This document shows positions 8,392 to 17,386 of a stretch of 64,000 bases of DNA, piece by piece. The translations under genes and the position numbers were made by a program. Below the pieces are notes generated by a model, which saw nothing but the letters and a program-made list of their open reading frames with translations, had not been told where the DNA came from and made no database searches. This DNA is from Donghicola mangrovi (lineage in GTDB: Bacteria > Pseudomonadota > Alphaproteobacteria > Rhodobacterales > Rhodobacteraceae). Location of the stretch: assembly GCF_013377535.1 (NCBI RefSeq), contig NZ_JABCJE010000001.1:1-64000 (forward strand), read 5' to 3'. Positions within the stretch are counted from its first letter, which is position 1. Each line of letters begins with the position of its first letter.

Positions 8392-8419
8392 AACGGCGTC
8401 AGGACCCCCTGACGCCGTT
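8392..8419. terminator. Bidirectional intrinsic terminator
   Basis: AACGGCGTCAGG and CCTGACGCCGTT form a perfect stem around a short CCC-rich loop, with T-rich sequence on the right and A-rich on the left. It lies between two convergent genes and can serve both. Confidence 0.85.
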
Positions 8420-8424
8420 CTTCT

Positions 8425-8721
8425 TTATTCGGCTGCGGCCGTCTGGACCGCGTCCAACGCCACTTGGGAACAGATCGGGTTCCCGCCCGCCGTGCGCAGC
8501 GGCAACATGGTGTATTCCACCGCATTTTCATGCTGGTACCAGTAGCAGCCGTCCTCGGGGTTCAGCTTGATCGCGTTCAGGTTCTGGTAGGGCGCCGCAA
8601 TAACGCGCACCTCTTCGGGGACTTCGATCAGATAGCCCTGTTCGGTGACCTTCGGCGCGGTGGCACAGGCGGCCAGACCCAGCATCAGGAACGGCGCGAC
8701 ACGCCCGAGTTTAAAACTCAT
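8425..8721 (-). CDS. Small hypothetical lipoprotein
   Basis: The 98-aa product starts at ATG 8721, preceded by GAGGGTA; the frame extends upstream without a better start. Residues 8-18 are hydrophobic and end in a lipobox (LGLAAC), so the mature protein should be lipidated on that Cys and anchored in the envelope. The remainder contains CYWYQHENAVEYTMLPL and a second Cys pair candidate (Cys near the C-terminus). No known domain is recognised. It faces the L,D-transpeptidase across a shared terminator. Confidence 0.75.
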   Translation of the reverse strand: MSFKLGRVAPFLMLGLAACATAPKVTEQGYLIEVPEEVRVIAAPYQNLNAIKLNPEDGCYWYQHENAVEYTMLPLRTAGGNPICSQVALDAVQTAAAE

Positions 8722-8921
8722 ATATCTACCCTCGTATTTTCCGTGACGGGCGATAATCGGCGCCCCGGCTTGCAAAGTATTGTCAGGCTCAACCTATCGC
8801 CAAGACTGCAGGAAACAAGTCGAAGCGTGAGAGTTTTGACAGACTTGTGCTCTGAACGAGGGGGGTGGTGGCTTTGCCAGCGGCCAAAACCGACAGCAAA
8901 GCCATCAAGGGCCCGCGGGCT

Positions 8922-9086
8922 TTAGTCTTTTTTGGCCTTTTCGGCGGCGGCTTTCATGCGCGCCAAGAGTTCGGCCTTGGGGGGCTGCTTGGCATAGGGG
9001 TTCTTTTCCGTGCCTCGTGCGTTGTGCTCCGAGTGGCGCGGCTTGTTCTTGCCCATCTTGGCGTTGCCCGATTTGCTGTAATCCAT
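8922..9086 (-). CDS. Small basic hypothetical protein (54 aa)
   Basis: This short gene reads MDYSKSGNAKMGKNKPRH and continues in one frame to AAAEKAKKD and a TAA stop. It is behind a good ribosome site (AGAAGGTGAGAG). The product is very rich in Lys, Ala and Asn, with no signal or membrane segment. Codon use is typical of the GC-rich chromosome, so it looks genuine. Similar tiny lysine-rich proteins occur in Rhodobacterales, but I know no function. It sits just downstream of tRNA-Arg on the same strand. Confidence 0.7.
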   Translation of the reverse strand: MDYSKSGNAKMGKNKPRHSEHNARGTEKNPYAKQPPKAELLARMKAAAEKAKKD

Positions 9087-9174
9087 TTCTCTCACCTTCT
9101 GGCGTTCGATCGACGGTCATGGCTGGAATGGCGCTAGCTCCGCAAGATCAGCCTTGCGAGGCTAGAATCGCAAA

Positions 9175-9251
9175 TGGCGACCCCAGAAGGACTCGAACCC
9201 TCAACCTGCCGATTAGAAGTCGGCTGCTCTATCCAGTTGAGCTATGGGGCC
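9175..9251 (-). tRNA. tRNA-Arg (anticodon TCT)
   Basis: The minus strand folds into a full cloverleaf. The acceptor stem GGCCCCA pairs with TGGGGTC, the D-arm contains AGCTCAACTGGATAGAGC, and the anticodon stem-loop is CCGAC-TTCTAAT-CGG type with TCT at the anticodon. The T-arm contains GGTTCGAGTCC. The CCA end is encoded (9177-9175). It decodes AGA. Confidence 0.95.
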
Positions 9252-9462
9252 ACATCCGTGACCCATTCCGGTCACATTCGATGCGTTCTGCGCGCCGTGT
9301 TATGGCCAAACCCCCAAGAATTCAAGCTTTCTTGTGCAGATCCGGCACTTTGTCTGATTTCCCGAAGATTGGCCCAATGCCTCCCCGATAAAGCCAGAAT
9401 TGTTAACCAATTTTACACCAAAGCGGCGAAGACCGCAGACGTTGTAGTTCTGGAGAATGATT

Positions 9463-10554
9463 ATGAGTTTTCTTGCCCACGGGCGCGCCTTCTCCGAGGC
9501 GTCCGGGCCGGTCAAGGCCATACCCAAATCCGTTTCAGCCCCCATGCGCCGTGGGATTTCAACGGGTTTTGCCCCGCGACACCCCCGCCTGCACCGCTGC
9601 TACAACGCCGCTGTTGTGTCCGTTGTCATCGTGGCTTTCCTGCCCCTGATGGCGCTGATTTCGGTGGCATTGCTGCTGACCCAAGGGCCGCGCATCATTT
9701 ACTCTGGTGAACGGATTGGTAAGGACCGCGTGCCCTTCAACATCCTGAAGTTCCGCACGCTGGACGACAAGAAAGCCGCCGCCCTGACCGCCAATCAGGT
9801 TTTGCCCGCCGGTAGCAACATCGAGACTCCTTTGGGCCGGTTCCTGCGTGCCTCGCGTCTGGACGAGCTGCCCCAGCTGTTCAACGTGCTGCGCGGCGAC
9901 ATGAACCTTGTCGGCCCCCGCCCCGTGCGCGAAGCCATTGCCGTGATAGAACGCGCCCGCGTGCCCGATTATGACCGCAAGTTCGCGGTAAAGCCCGGTT
10001 TGGTCGGCCACTCGCAGGCCTACATGACCCACGGCACCACCAAGCGCATCCGCTCGCGCTATAACAACATGCTGATCGACGCGCCGGTGAACTATGGCGC
10101 GGAACTGGGCCTTTTTGCCAAGGTCGGTTTCAGCGTTCTGCGCCGTGCCGCCCAAGAGACCCTGAAGCGTCTGCGCGGCATCGGCCCCGATCAGATGGCC
10201 GCAACCCGCGCCAGCCAGATGGGCCTGCGCCTGCTGGACGTCCGCACCGGTATCTCGCAGACCATCGCCGCCCTCGACGCCGAGACCATCGTGCTGAATC
10301 GTCCGATCGCCCTGCCCTTTACCCACGACCTCAAGGTGCGCATCCAACTGGGCAACGGCCGCTTCCGTCAGGCACGCATCACCCTGACCCCGCTGGACGA
10401 GATCGGCGCCCGTTTCGCCTATGATTGCAAGACCGACGGTGGCCGCTACACGATCGAGCGCTACGTTCTGGACCTTGCTGTTGTTGGTCCCGCACGCCCC
10501 ACCCTGCCCGAGCGTGACGAGCCGTTTGTTTCCCCCGTTCCCGTAACCGCCTGA
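9463..10554 (+). CDS. Undecaprenyl-phosphate sugar transferase with C-terminal extension
   Basis: The 363-aa product begins exopolysaccharide repeat synthesis by moving a sugar-phosphate from a nucleotide sugar to undecaprenyl phosphate. I chose ATG 9463, 7 nt after GGAG, over the ATG at 9457. A membrane segment lies at about 50-72. The catalytic domain follows with KFRT (96-99), RLDELPQL (132-139) and GPRP (151-154). It is a short (non-multispanning) type of this family. After the catalytic domain there is a beta-rich stretch of about 110 residues (from about 245) that faintly resembles PilZ; this is uncertain. It heads a three-gene plus-strand run. Confidence 0.9.
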   Translation: MSFLAHGRAFSEASGPVKAIPKSVSAPMRRGISTGFAPRHPRLHRCYNAAVVSVVIVAFLPLMALISVALLLTQGPRIIYSGERIGKDRVPFNILKFRTLDDKKAAALTANQVLPAGSNIETPLGRFLRASRLDELPQLFNVLRGDMNLVGPRPVREAIAVIERARVPDYDRKFAVKPGLVGHSQAYMTHGTTKRIRSRYNNMLIDAPVNYGAELGLFAKVGFSVLRRAAQETLKRLRGIGPDQMAATRASQMGLRLLDVRTGISQTIAALDAETIVLNRPIALPFTHDLKVRIQLGNGRFRQARITLTPLDEIGARFAYDCKTDGGRYTIERYVLDLAVVGPARPTLPERDEPFVSPVPVTA

Positions 10555-10569
10555 GCCCAGAGGCCCGCC

Positions 10570-11658
10570 ATGACCCAGCGCATCGCGTTCATCATGCCCC
10601 ATTTCGACGTCGGCGGTGCCGAACACGTGGTGCTGCGTCTGCTGGCATCTCTGGACCGCACCCGCTTTGCCCCTGTTCTGGTGCTACAATCGCGCAGCGG
10701 AGCCCTGCTGGATCAGGTGCCCGCCGATGTGCCGGTCCATGATCTGGGGGGCGCTCGTGCCAGCCGCGCCATTCTGCGCCTTGCCCGCCTGATGCGCCGC
10801 GAGCGGTTCGACCTGACCTATACCGCGACCAACGCGGGCAACCTGATGGCGCTGGCCGCGCTGCGCCTGTCCGGCACCCGCACCCGCGCCGTGATTTCCG
10901 AACACACGCCCCTGACCGGCTTCTTGGGACATGCCAAGGCCCGCCAACTGCGCGTTGCCCTGATGCGCTGGCTCTATCCCGCAGCGTCTGCACTAGTCGC
11001 CCCCCTGCCCCAGATTGGCGAGGAACACCGCACCATCCTTGGCACCAGCCTGCCCCGATTTGCCTGCCTGCCGAACCCTGTGATTGATGCCTTGACCCCT
11101 GCCAAGGCCACCCCGCGTCGCCTGAACCAGCTGATCAGCGTGGGCCGTCTGGCCCCGGAAAAGCGGTTCGACCTGATGATCGACGCCTTTGCGCTGGCCC
11201 ACAGCCGCAACCCCGACCTGCGCCTGACCATCCACGGCGAAGGCCCCTGCCGACCCGAACTGATGGCCCAGATCGACGCCTATGGCCTGAGCGGCATCGT
11301 CGCCCTGCCCGGCCTGACCCACGACGTCCCCGCTGCCCTGAACCGCGCCGACATGTTCCTGTGCACCTCGCGCCTTGAGGGGTTGGGGAACGCGATCATC
11401 GAGGCAATGGCCGCCGGCCTGCCCGTCCTGAGCGTCGATTGCCCCTATGGCCCGCCCCACCTGCTCGAGGATGGTGCCAGCGGTGCCCTCGTCCGGTCCG
11501 ACCGCGCCGAGGATATCGCCGAAGAAATCCTGCGCATGGCCTCTGACCTGCCCCGCCGCCAGACCTATCAGCAGCGCGGCCAAGCGATGGCCGCCCGCTA
11601 TTCCACCCGTGCGTCGATCACCGCGCACGAAGACCTGTTCGCCCTAGCCTGCCAGTAA
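10570..11658 (+). CDS. Glycosyltransferase family 4
   Basis: The 362-aa protein has the GT-B fold signature: an N-terminal glycine motif (PHFDVGGAEHVVLRLL), the linker VGRLAPEKRFDLMIDAF, and the C-terminal acid-x7-acid region SRLEGLGNAIIEAMAAGLPV. Such enzymes transfer a sugar from a nucleotide donor with retention of configuration. It acts in the cytoplasm in building the lipid-linked repeat. It is 15 bp after the sugar transferase gene and 17 bp before the acetyltransferase-like gene, so all three are probably one operon. Donor and acceptor cannot be told. Confidence 0.9.
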   Translation: MTQRIAFIMPHFDVGGAEHVVLRLLASLDRTRFAPVLVLQSRSGALLDQVPADVPVHDLGGARASRAILRLARLMRRERFDLTYTATNAGNLMALAALRLSGTRTRAVISEHTPLTGFLGHAKARQLRVALMRWLYPAASALVAPLPQIGEEHRTILGTSLPRFACLPNPVIDALTPAKATPRRLNQLISVGRLAPEKRFDLMIDAFALAHSRNPDLRLTIHGEGPCRPELMAQIDAYGLSGIVALPGLTHDVPAALNRADMFLCTSRLEGLGNAIIEAMAAGLPVLSVDCPYGPPHLLEDGASGALVRSDRAEDIAEEILRMASDLPRRQTYQQRGQAMAARYSTRASITAHEDLFALACQ

Positions 11659-11675
11659 ACGAAGGAGTTTCCAGC

Positions 11676-12734
11676 ATGTCCCGCCCTGCCGTTTTCGAAT
11701 TCGACAACTCCCGCCGCGATGACTTCGTGACCCTGATGCGCGATGTTTTCAGCGCCGAAAGCGCAGCCCGCAAAGCCGTCGCGTGGGACTGGCTGTTCCG
11801 CAAACCCGACATCCGCGGGGCCCGCACCTTTGGCCGCGGCACGGAAAAGAACGGCCAAATGGTCGGCGCCTGCCTGATCCTGCCCCACACCATCTGGATC
11901 GAAGGCAAAGAGTCCCAATCGTGGTGGCCCGTCGCCGTGGGGGTTGATCCCCGTCATCGCGGGGCTGGCCTGCCCATGGTGCGCAGCTTCTTCCAGAGCG
12001 GGCCGTACTATGGCGGGATGCCCGCGAACGAGGATATCGCGAACCTCTATCGCAAGCTCGGCATGACCGGCGAGGTGATGCTGCGCAACTACTTTGCCCC
12101 CCTGCGCCCCGGCCGGATGCTGGCCCGCCGCAAAGGTCTGCCCGCCCCCATCGCTGCGGCGGTGGATGGCGGCTACCGCATGTGCCGCGCGGTCGGTCAC
12201 CGCTATGCCGCGACCCTGCGCGCCGATGAACGGATCACCAACGTCCTGCACTTTGGCGAGCCCTTCAACGATCTGTGGAGCCGCGCGAAATACGGGTACC
12301 GCATGACCTTGGCCCGCGACGCGGACTATCTGAACTGGCGTTTTCAGGACTTCCCGCTGCACAGCTACGACGTGCTGGCCCTGTGGCAAGGCGAGGCCCT
12401 GCGCGGCTATGTCGTCACCCGTCTGGAACACAAAGAAGACCGCACCAACGGTCTGATCGTGGATATCTTCACCGAAAGCGGCGACGAGCGGTCCTTTGAC
12501 CTGCTGGTCCGCGCCGCCAAGCGCCAACTGGAACGCCAAGGAGCCGAGCAAGCGATCCTGCAACTGCCCGAATGTGCGTGGCCCGTGCAGGGCCTGCGCG
12601 CACTGGGGTTCCTGCACAGCAAACCGATGGCGCTGCTGCAACTCCATGCTTCGGATGACGGGATGAATGCGCGGATGCCGTCGCTGCACGAGCACTGGTA
12701 CTTTACCCGCGCAGACAGCGATCAAGATTACTGA
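11676..12734 (+). CDS. GNAT-like acyltransferase of the EPS locus
   Basis: The 352-aa product starts after AAGGAG. Residues about 40-150 have GNAT features: an AWDWLFRKPD start, the acceptor strand WWPVAVGVDPRHRGAGLPM that resembles the acetyl-CoA pyrophosphate loop, and an Asn-Glu dependent helix (PANEDIANLYRKLG). A second half includes DADYLNWRF, found in acyltransferases of polysaccharide loci. It may acylate the polysaccharide or a sugar intermediate; the substrate is unknown. Its stop overlaps the convergent sulfotransferase by 7 bp. Confidence 0.7.
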   Translation: MSRPAVFEFDNSRRDDFVTLMRDVFSAESAARKAVAWDWLFRKPDIRGARTFGRGTEKNGQMVGACLILPHTIWIEGKESQSWWPVAVGVDPRHRGAGLPMVRSFFQSGPYYGGMPANEDIANLYRKLGMTGEVMLRNYFAPLRPGRMLARRKGLPAPIAAAVDGGYRMCRAVGHRYAATLRADERITNVLHFGEPFNDLWSRAKYGYRMTLARDADYLNWRFQDFPLHSYDVLALWQGEALRGYVVTRLEHKEDRTNGLIVDIFTESGDERSFDLLVRAAKRQLERQGAEQAILQLPECAWPVQGLRALGFLHSKPMALLQLHASDDGMNARMPSLHEHWYFTRADSDQDY

Positions 12735-13636
12735 TCCGCCGCCGCCCCGCGCCCATAGGTGTCGGGGTGGTATCCGGTCTTCTGCCAGCACCAGTCCGGC
12801 CAATCGATCCCCCGCAATGCACCCCGCAACCGGTGCGCCGCCAGCAGCAGCGACAGCGGCATGGCATAGGCGATCACCTCGGCGGTCACCATCACGGTCC
12901 GGTCCATTTTCCCCAGTGGCCTGCGCGGCGCGCGGTCAAAACTGGTGTTGGGCTGGTACAGGCTTTCCATCGCCTCGGCGCTGCCCCTGACCCCCAGGAA
13001 CCCCAGCAAAGCCGTCCGCAGCTCGCCATCATCGGCGTGCAGTTCCTCATAGCTCAGGTAAAAGCAGTTCGGTTTGCGCGACAGGCGCTTCAAGTACCGG
13101 CCGAACAGCGTGTTCACCACCGCCGCCCGCGTGATATCCGCATAGCGTTTCAGCCCTGTCGTCGGCGTCCGCCCGAAACCGGACAGGCGCGACAGGATCA
13201 TCCCTTCGGTCCGCCGGTGGACCAGCACGAACTTGGCGTCCGGAAAATCGCGGGACAAATGCCGATACATCAGCGTGTGATGTGGGGACTTCTCGACCCA
13301 CGCTTCGGCCCCCGCATTGCGAGCGTGGCGATCCATCACAATGCGGAACAGATCGGCGTATCCCTTGGCCACGCGCATATCGGCGGCCAGAAGCTCTGGC
13401 GTCAGTCCCAGCAATTGACCGTAGTCCGACAGAATGAACGCCTGCGCGAATTTCACACGGCTTTCCAGACGCTTCCACGGACCAAAGGCGCGGGCAAAGT
13501 GGGAAAAGTAGATGCTTTCGTGCACGCCGCGATGCTCTGGCGCCTCGACTGCGGCAACGGAATCCAGCGCGGCCAGCTGGTTCGCCATCCACGTCGTCCC
13601 CGATCGCTGCAATCCCAGAACAAAGATCGGTGTCAC
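12728..13636 (-). CDS. Sulfotransferase family protein
   Basis: The 302-aa protein has the PAPS-binding loop LQRSGTTWMANQL at about residues 9-21 and a second part with WVEKSPHHTLMY and VLVHRRTEGMILSRL for the 3'-phosphate site. It should move sulfate from PAPS to a hydroxyl, probably on the exopolysaccharide. The start is GTG 13636, 4 bp after the GT2 gene and behind AAGGGAAGGG. It is the last gene of the minus-strand EPS run. Sulfated polysaccharide would be in keeping with a marine organism, which is inference. Confidence 0.88.
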   Translation of the reverse strand: MTPIFVLGLQRSGTTWMANQLAALDSVAAVEAPEHRGVHESIYFSHFARAFGPWKRLESRVKFAQAFILSDYGQLLGLTPELLAADMRVAKGYADLFRIVMDRHARNAGAEAWVEKSPHHTLMYRHLSRDFPDAKFVLVHRRTEGMILSRLSGFGRTPTTGLKRYADITRAAVVNTLFGRYLKRLSRKPNCFYLSYEELHADDGELRTALLGFLGVRGSAEAMESLYQPNTSFDRAPRRPLGKMDRTVMVTAEVIAYAMPLSLLLAAHRLRGALRGIDWPDWCWQKTGYHPDTYGRGAAADQ

Positions 13637-13640
13637 GCGA

Positions 13641-14786
13641 TTACCCTTCCCTTACCGGCGTCCAGATCGAGCTGCTTTGCCCCTGCCAATAGCGGACCAA
13701 CCCGATCAGCATGGCCAGATTGCCCATGACAAAGAACATCGCCGTCCCGACCGAGGGCAGCTTGCGCACCGCAGGCACCGCCGACGCCAGCGCCACCAGC
13801 CCATAGCCCGCAACCTGTCCTAACCCTGTCACAGCATAGAACCACCCATGCGCGATCAGGAAGAGGTTTGTTAAAAACAGCGTTATCAGCGCAAAGGGCG
13901 CCATCCGGCGCAGGAATTTGTGCGAAAAGAGCTGCCAGCCATACCACCCCGTCCGCAGCGGGTTCATTAAGCCGCGATACCGCATCAGCGCCCGCCACCC
14001 CATCTCGGTCGAGCGGACACGGCGACCCATTTCGCGGCTGGCCTTTTCGGTGACCACCTCTTCGGTCAGGGCATCGGGGGCAAAGGCCAGACGGTAGCCT
14101 GCCTCGACCGCCGCGACCGAGATATAGAAATCATCCGCCGCGCCCGCAGGGACATCGGGCACCAGATGGCGGCGCATCGCATAGATCGACCCTTGGGCGG
14201 AACACGCCCCGCCAAGCCGTGCCTCGGCGGCCTTGAGCGCCTGATCATAGCGCCAGAACAGCGACTCGGCCTTGCCGATCTGGCCGGCCTTTTTGGCATT
14301 CACGCTGATCTGGCCGCACACCCCGCCGACATTCGCATCGCCAAACGGGCGCACCAAGGCCGTCAGCGTCCCCGCCGACAGCATCGCATTGGCGTCGGTA
14401 AAGACGATGATCTCCCCGCCTAGCCGCGGCACCACCATATTCAGAGCGGCCAGTTTGCCCAACCGGCCCGGCGTCTCGATCAGCTGCACCTGAGGCAGGC
14501 CCATGTCCCGCACGATCTGCGCGGTACCATCGCTGGACCCGTCATCCACCACGGTGATCCGCACGTCATGCCCGTCGGGGTTCTGCAGCGCGAGGCTGTT
14601 GCGCACCTTGGCCGCGATACAGGCGGCCTCGTTATGGGCGGGGATCAGGATATCGACCTGCTGGGGGCGCACCTCGGTGGGTTGGCGCCGCACAGGCCCC
14701 ACCGCCGCCAAACCGATCAGCAGCAGGCCATATCCGAAAATCACATAGGCCAGAAACAGAACCGAGGCCCAGAACACAAACTCCAC
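13641..14786 (-). CDS. Membrane glycosyltransferase family 2
   Basis: The 381-aa enzyme has an N-terminal membrane segment (about 3-28), the GT-A nucleotide-sugar domain with DILIPAHNEA and VVDDGSSDGT, a metal-binding region VFTDANAML, and acceptor motif region DDFYISVAAVEAGYRL. Three or more C-terminal membrane helices follow from about residue 290. This is the layout of processive or inverting transferases that work at the inner membrane. The start is a GTG at 14786. It is 3 bp from the preceding GT4 gene. Confidence 0.9.
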   Translation of the reverse strand: MEFVFWASVLFLAYVIFGYGLLLIGLAAVGPVRRQPTEVRPQQVDILIPAHNEAACIAAKVRNSLALQNPDGHDVRITVVDDGSSDGTAQIVRDMGLPQVQLIETPGRLGKLAALNMVVPRLGGEIIVFTDANAMLSAGTLTALVRPFGDANVGGVCGQISVNAKKAGQIGKAESLFWRYDQALKAAEARLGGACSAQGSIYAMRRHLVPDVPAGAADDFYISVAAVEAGYRLAFAPDALTEEVVTEKASREMGRRVRSTEMGWRALMRYRGLMNPLRTGWYGWQLFSHKFLRRMAPFALITLFLTNLFLIAHGWFYAVTGLGQVAGYGLVALASAVPAVRKLPSVGTAMFFVMGNLAMLIGLVRYWQGQSSSIWTPVREG

Positions 14787-14789
14787 AGG

Positions 14790-15998
14790 TCAGTCCCCCT
14801 TGATCAAGGCCAGCAGATCGGCTGCGTTGCGCCCGATATCATAGTCCGCTCGCACCCGCGCCTGCCCTGCGGCGGCCATCCGCACGGCGGTATCGTAAGA
14901 GGTCAGCGATTTCTCGATCCGCGCGGCCAAGGCGTGGGCATCACCGGGGGGCGACAGGCGGCCGGTTAGACCGTCCTCGACCAGTTCGGGGATACCCGAG
15001 AGACGAGAGGCCACCACAGGACGGACCTGCGCCATCGCCTCCATCAACACCACAGGGATGCCTTCGGAGCGGCCAGCCTCGCCCTCGACCGAGGGGACGA
15101 CGACCAGATGCGCCTCGTCCATCGCGGCGCGCACCACGTCAGAAGGCTGAGGCCCAAGAAACTTGACCCGCCCGTCGGGCAGCGCCGCTGCCTGCGCCTG
15201 CAGGGCAGTTTCCTGACTACCGCCACCCACAACCCACAGCTCCCAATTCAGGGATTTCGGCAGATGACCCAAGGCCTTGAGCAACACGTCCACACCCTTG
15301 CGCGGCAAAAGCGCGCCGACAAAAAGGATGCGGAAGGGGTGGCCATCAGCGGGGGCGACGGGCAGCGGGGTGTCGCACCGCTCGGCGGGAACGCCGCAAC
15401 GTATCACGTGGATTTTGTCCTGCGCCACACCGGCCCGCTGCACCAGAAACCGCCGGTTGAATTCGGAAATCGTGCGGACAAACGACGCATCCCGGGCCTT
15501 GGTCGCCAGCAGCCCTTGGGTGATGAAGATGTCATGGGCATGGGCCGAAAACCCGAACGGTATCCCGCTAGTGCGAGAGGCAACCCACGCCACCGTCGCC
15601 GGATATCCCGCGAACTCTGCATAGAGCCGATCCACCCCTGCCCGACGCGCCGCCTGCCCCAGCGCCAACCCCTGAGGCACCAGCATCAGCGACACCCCCA
15701 GATGGCGCGGCTGCCGCCAGAACGCCCCGACAATCCGGCGCACACAGCGCAGCGCCCGCAGGGGGCTGCGCGCCAGTCCCATCAACGCCAACCCCAGCGT
15801 GCGGGGCGCGGCATAGCCCAGATGAAAGGCCTGATCGACGATCCCCTGCGCCTCTGGGTGAACGATTTCACCGCTGCGAAAGGGCTTGATATGGAACACG
15901 TCCGCTTCATGACCCGCCGCCCTGAAAGCCTGCACATTGGCCAGGGCAAAGGTCTCGGTCACTTTGGGGAAATCACTGACGATGGCCCAGATCTTCAT
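14790..15998 (-). CDS. Glycosyltransferase family 4
   Basis: The 402-aa product starts at ATG 15998, which overlaps the stop of the polymerase gene as ATGA. It has an N-terminal VSDFPKVTETFALANVQAF, central FGFSAHAHDIF, the linker FVGALLPRKGVDVLLKAL, and the donor-binding region EGIPVVLMEAMAQVRPVVAS. The N-terminal motif is typical of GT4 enzymes of colanic-acid or EPS loci (WcaL/AmsK-like). It should add a sugar to the lipid-linked repeat in the cytoplasm. Confidence 0.9.
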   Translation of the reverse strand: MKIWAIVSDFPKVTETFALANVQAFRAAGHEADVFHIKPFRSGEIVHPEAQGIVDQAFHLGYAAPRTLGLALMGLARSPLRALRCVRRIVGAFWRQPRHLGVSLMLVPQGLALGQAARRAGVDRLYAEFAGYPATVAWVASRTSGIPFGFSAHAHDIFITQGLLATKARDASFVRTISEFNRRFLVQRAGVAQDKIHVIRCGVPAERCDTPLPVAPADGHPFRILFVGALLPRKGVDVLLKALGHLPKSLNWELWVVGGGSQETALQAQAAALPDGRVKFLGPQPSDVVRAAMDEAHLVVVPSVEGEAGRSEGIPVVLMEAMAQVRPVVASRLSGIPELVEDGLTGRLSPPGDAHALAARIEKSLTSYDTAVRMAAAGQARVRADYDIGRNAADLLALIKGD

Positions 15999-17386
15999 GC
16001 CACGTCCTTTCTGTTGACCCGTGGCAAGGCTGCGCCAAGACCCAGCATGATCCACGTGTATTTGTTGTATTCGTTGGGCACAAAGACACTGACCATCATA
16101 TAGGACATCAGCCCGTACATATACGCCGTCGCCAGAAACCCGATGTTGGCGTCCACCGGTTCGCGCATCACGCGAAAGGCCCCTTTGAACGCGGAAATCA
16201 CCATCGCGTAGAAAAAGGTCGCCCCGACCAGCCCGTATTCCACCATGATCGACAGGTGCATGTTGTGCAGTTGCCGCCCGAACATCGTCCTGCCCGGCAA
16301 GAACCGATAGGCGCTGTCCACGAAGTGCTTCTTGAAGTTTCCGGGCCCCACGCCGAACAGCGGATGCTCGACAAGTAGGTTCACGCCGATCACGTTATAG
16401 GTCATGCGCCGACCCAGCGTCCAATCCCCGCCGCCTGCGCCGAAAATGGACCCGATCCGCTCATAGTAACTCTCGGGCAGAAAGGGCAGCATGATCAGCA
16501 CCAGCATGGACCCGATCACCATGGCCGGCACGATCAGGTGATGCTTGCGATAGCGGTAGGCCAGAAACATCCCCGTCACCGTGTACACGATAAAGGACGA
16601 CCGCGCGAAGCTGAAGATCAGCGCCATCGTCCCGATGCCCGCCGCCGCCAGATAGAAGCGTTTGTACTTGTCCTGCTCCAGAAACATCACGAGCGCGATG
16701 ATCACGCCTGTCAGCATCATCGTCGCCGCCGTCGTCGGGTTGTACTGGGACGCCCCCGAGGACCGCTCGAACCCTTCGGCGGTGCGGGCGGTGGTGGCCG
16801 CGTCCGAGGTCGAGATCAGGGTCATCCCCAGCTTCACATCCAAGATCAGGATGATGCCAGAGATCAGAGAGGTCAGCGCCAGGATCATCAGCGCCTTTTC
16901 GAACCGCGCCCGCGTGTTCACCATGATGATGATCAGGTACATGAAAATGATCATCGCCAAGAGGCGTCGCAGGCTATTGGCGGCCATGACTTTGCTATCG
17001 GCCCCCAAGGCGCTGACCAGCATCGACACGCCGAGCAGCATCCCCATGATGGCGATGGGCTGCATCAGGGCGTCCTTTACCATCCCGCGGTGCCGGAAAG
17101 CGGTCACAATGACCCCCACCATCGTCCCCAGGGTCATCAGCTTGAACCCGTCACCGGGGAAGATTTTGTCCTGAATGCCATCGAGCTGCGCAAAGAACAG
17201 CAGCGCGCTGACCCCCACGAACGGATGCGCGGCAAAGCCCAGCCCGAACACGGCCGCGACCGGCATGATCACCGCCAGTTTGACGTGACCTGCAATCGCA
17301 AAGGCCAAAGCAATCAAACCAGAGGTCACACCGGCGGCAATCCCGATCTTCAGATCGGTCATGCCCTTGTTCGGGGCGGGGGTCAT
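15995..17386 (-). CDS. O-antigen ligase/polymerase family membrane protein (Wzy-like)
   Basis: The 463-aa product has about 10-12 predicted membrane helices and a large periplasmic loop near the C-terminus. The Wzy_C signature is visible as FARSSFIVYTV, EHPLFGVGPGNFKKHF, and HNMHLSIMVEYGLVG. It likely polymerises undecaprenyl-linked repeats at the periplasmic face. I chose the ATG at 17386 because it overlaps the deacetylase stop as ATGA; a longer frame upstream is antisense-like and overlaps the deacetylase. An internal ATG at 17362 is the alternative. Confidence 0.87.
   Translation of the reverse strand: MTPAPNKGMTDLKIGIAAGVTSGLIALAFAIAGHVKLAVIMPVAAVFGLGFAAHPFVGVSALLFFAQLDGIQDKIFPGDGFKLMTLGTMVGVIVTAFRHRGMVKDALMQPIAIMGMLLGVSMLVSALGADSKVMAANSLRRLLAMIIFMYLIIIMVNTRARFEKALMILALTSLISGIILILDVKLGMTLISTSDAATTARTAEGFERSSGASQYNPTTAATMMLTGVIIALVMFLEQDKYKRFYLAAAGIGTMALIFSFARSSFIVYTVTGMFLAYRYRKHHLIVPAMVIGSMLVLIMLPFLPESYYERIGSIFGAGGGDWTLGRRMTYNVIGVNLLVEHPLFGVGPGNFKKHFVDSAYRFLPGRTMFGRQLHNMHLSIMVEYGLVGATFFYAMVISAFKGAFRVMREPVDANIGFLATAYMYGLMSYMMVSVFVPNEYNKYTWIMLGLGAALPRVNRKDVA

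Noticed and set aside
9559-10626. Long open frame antisense to the sugar transferase gene
   Set aside because: It is a composition effect of GC-rich codons; the product is low complexity and the opposite strand has a clear enzyme.
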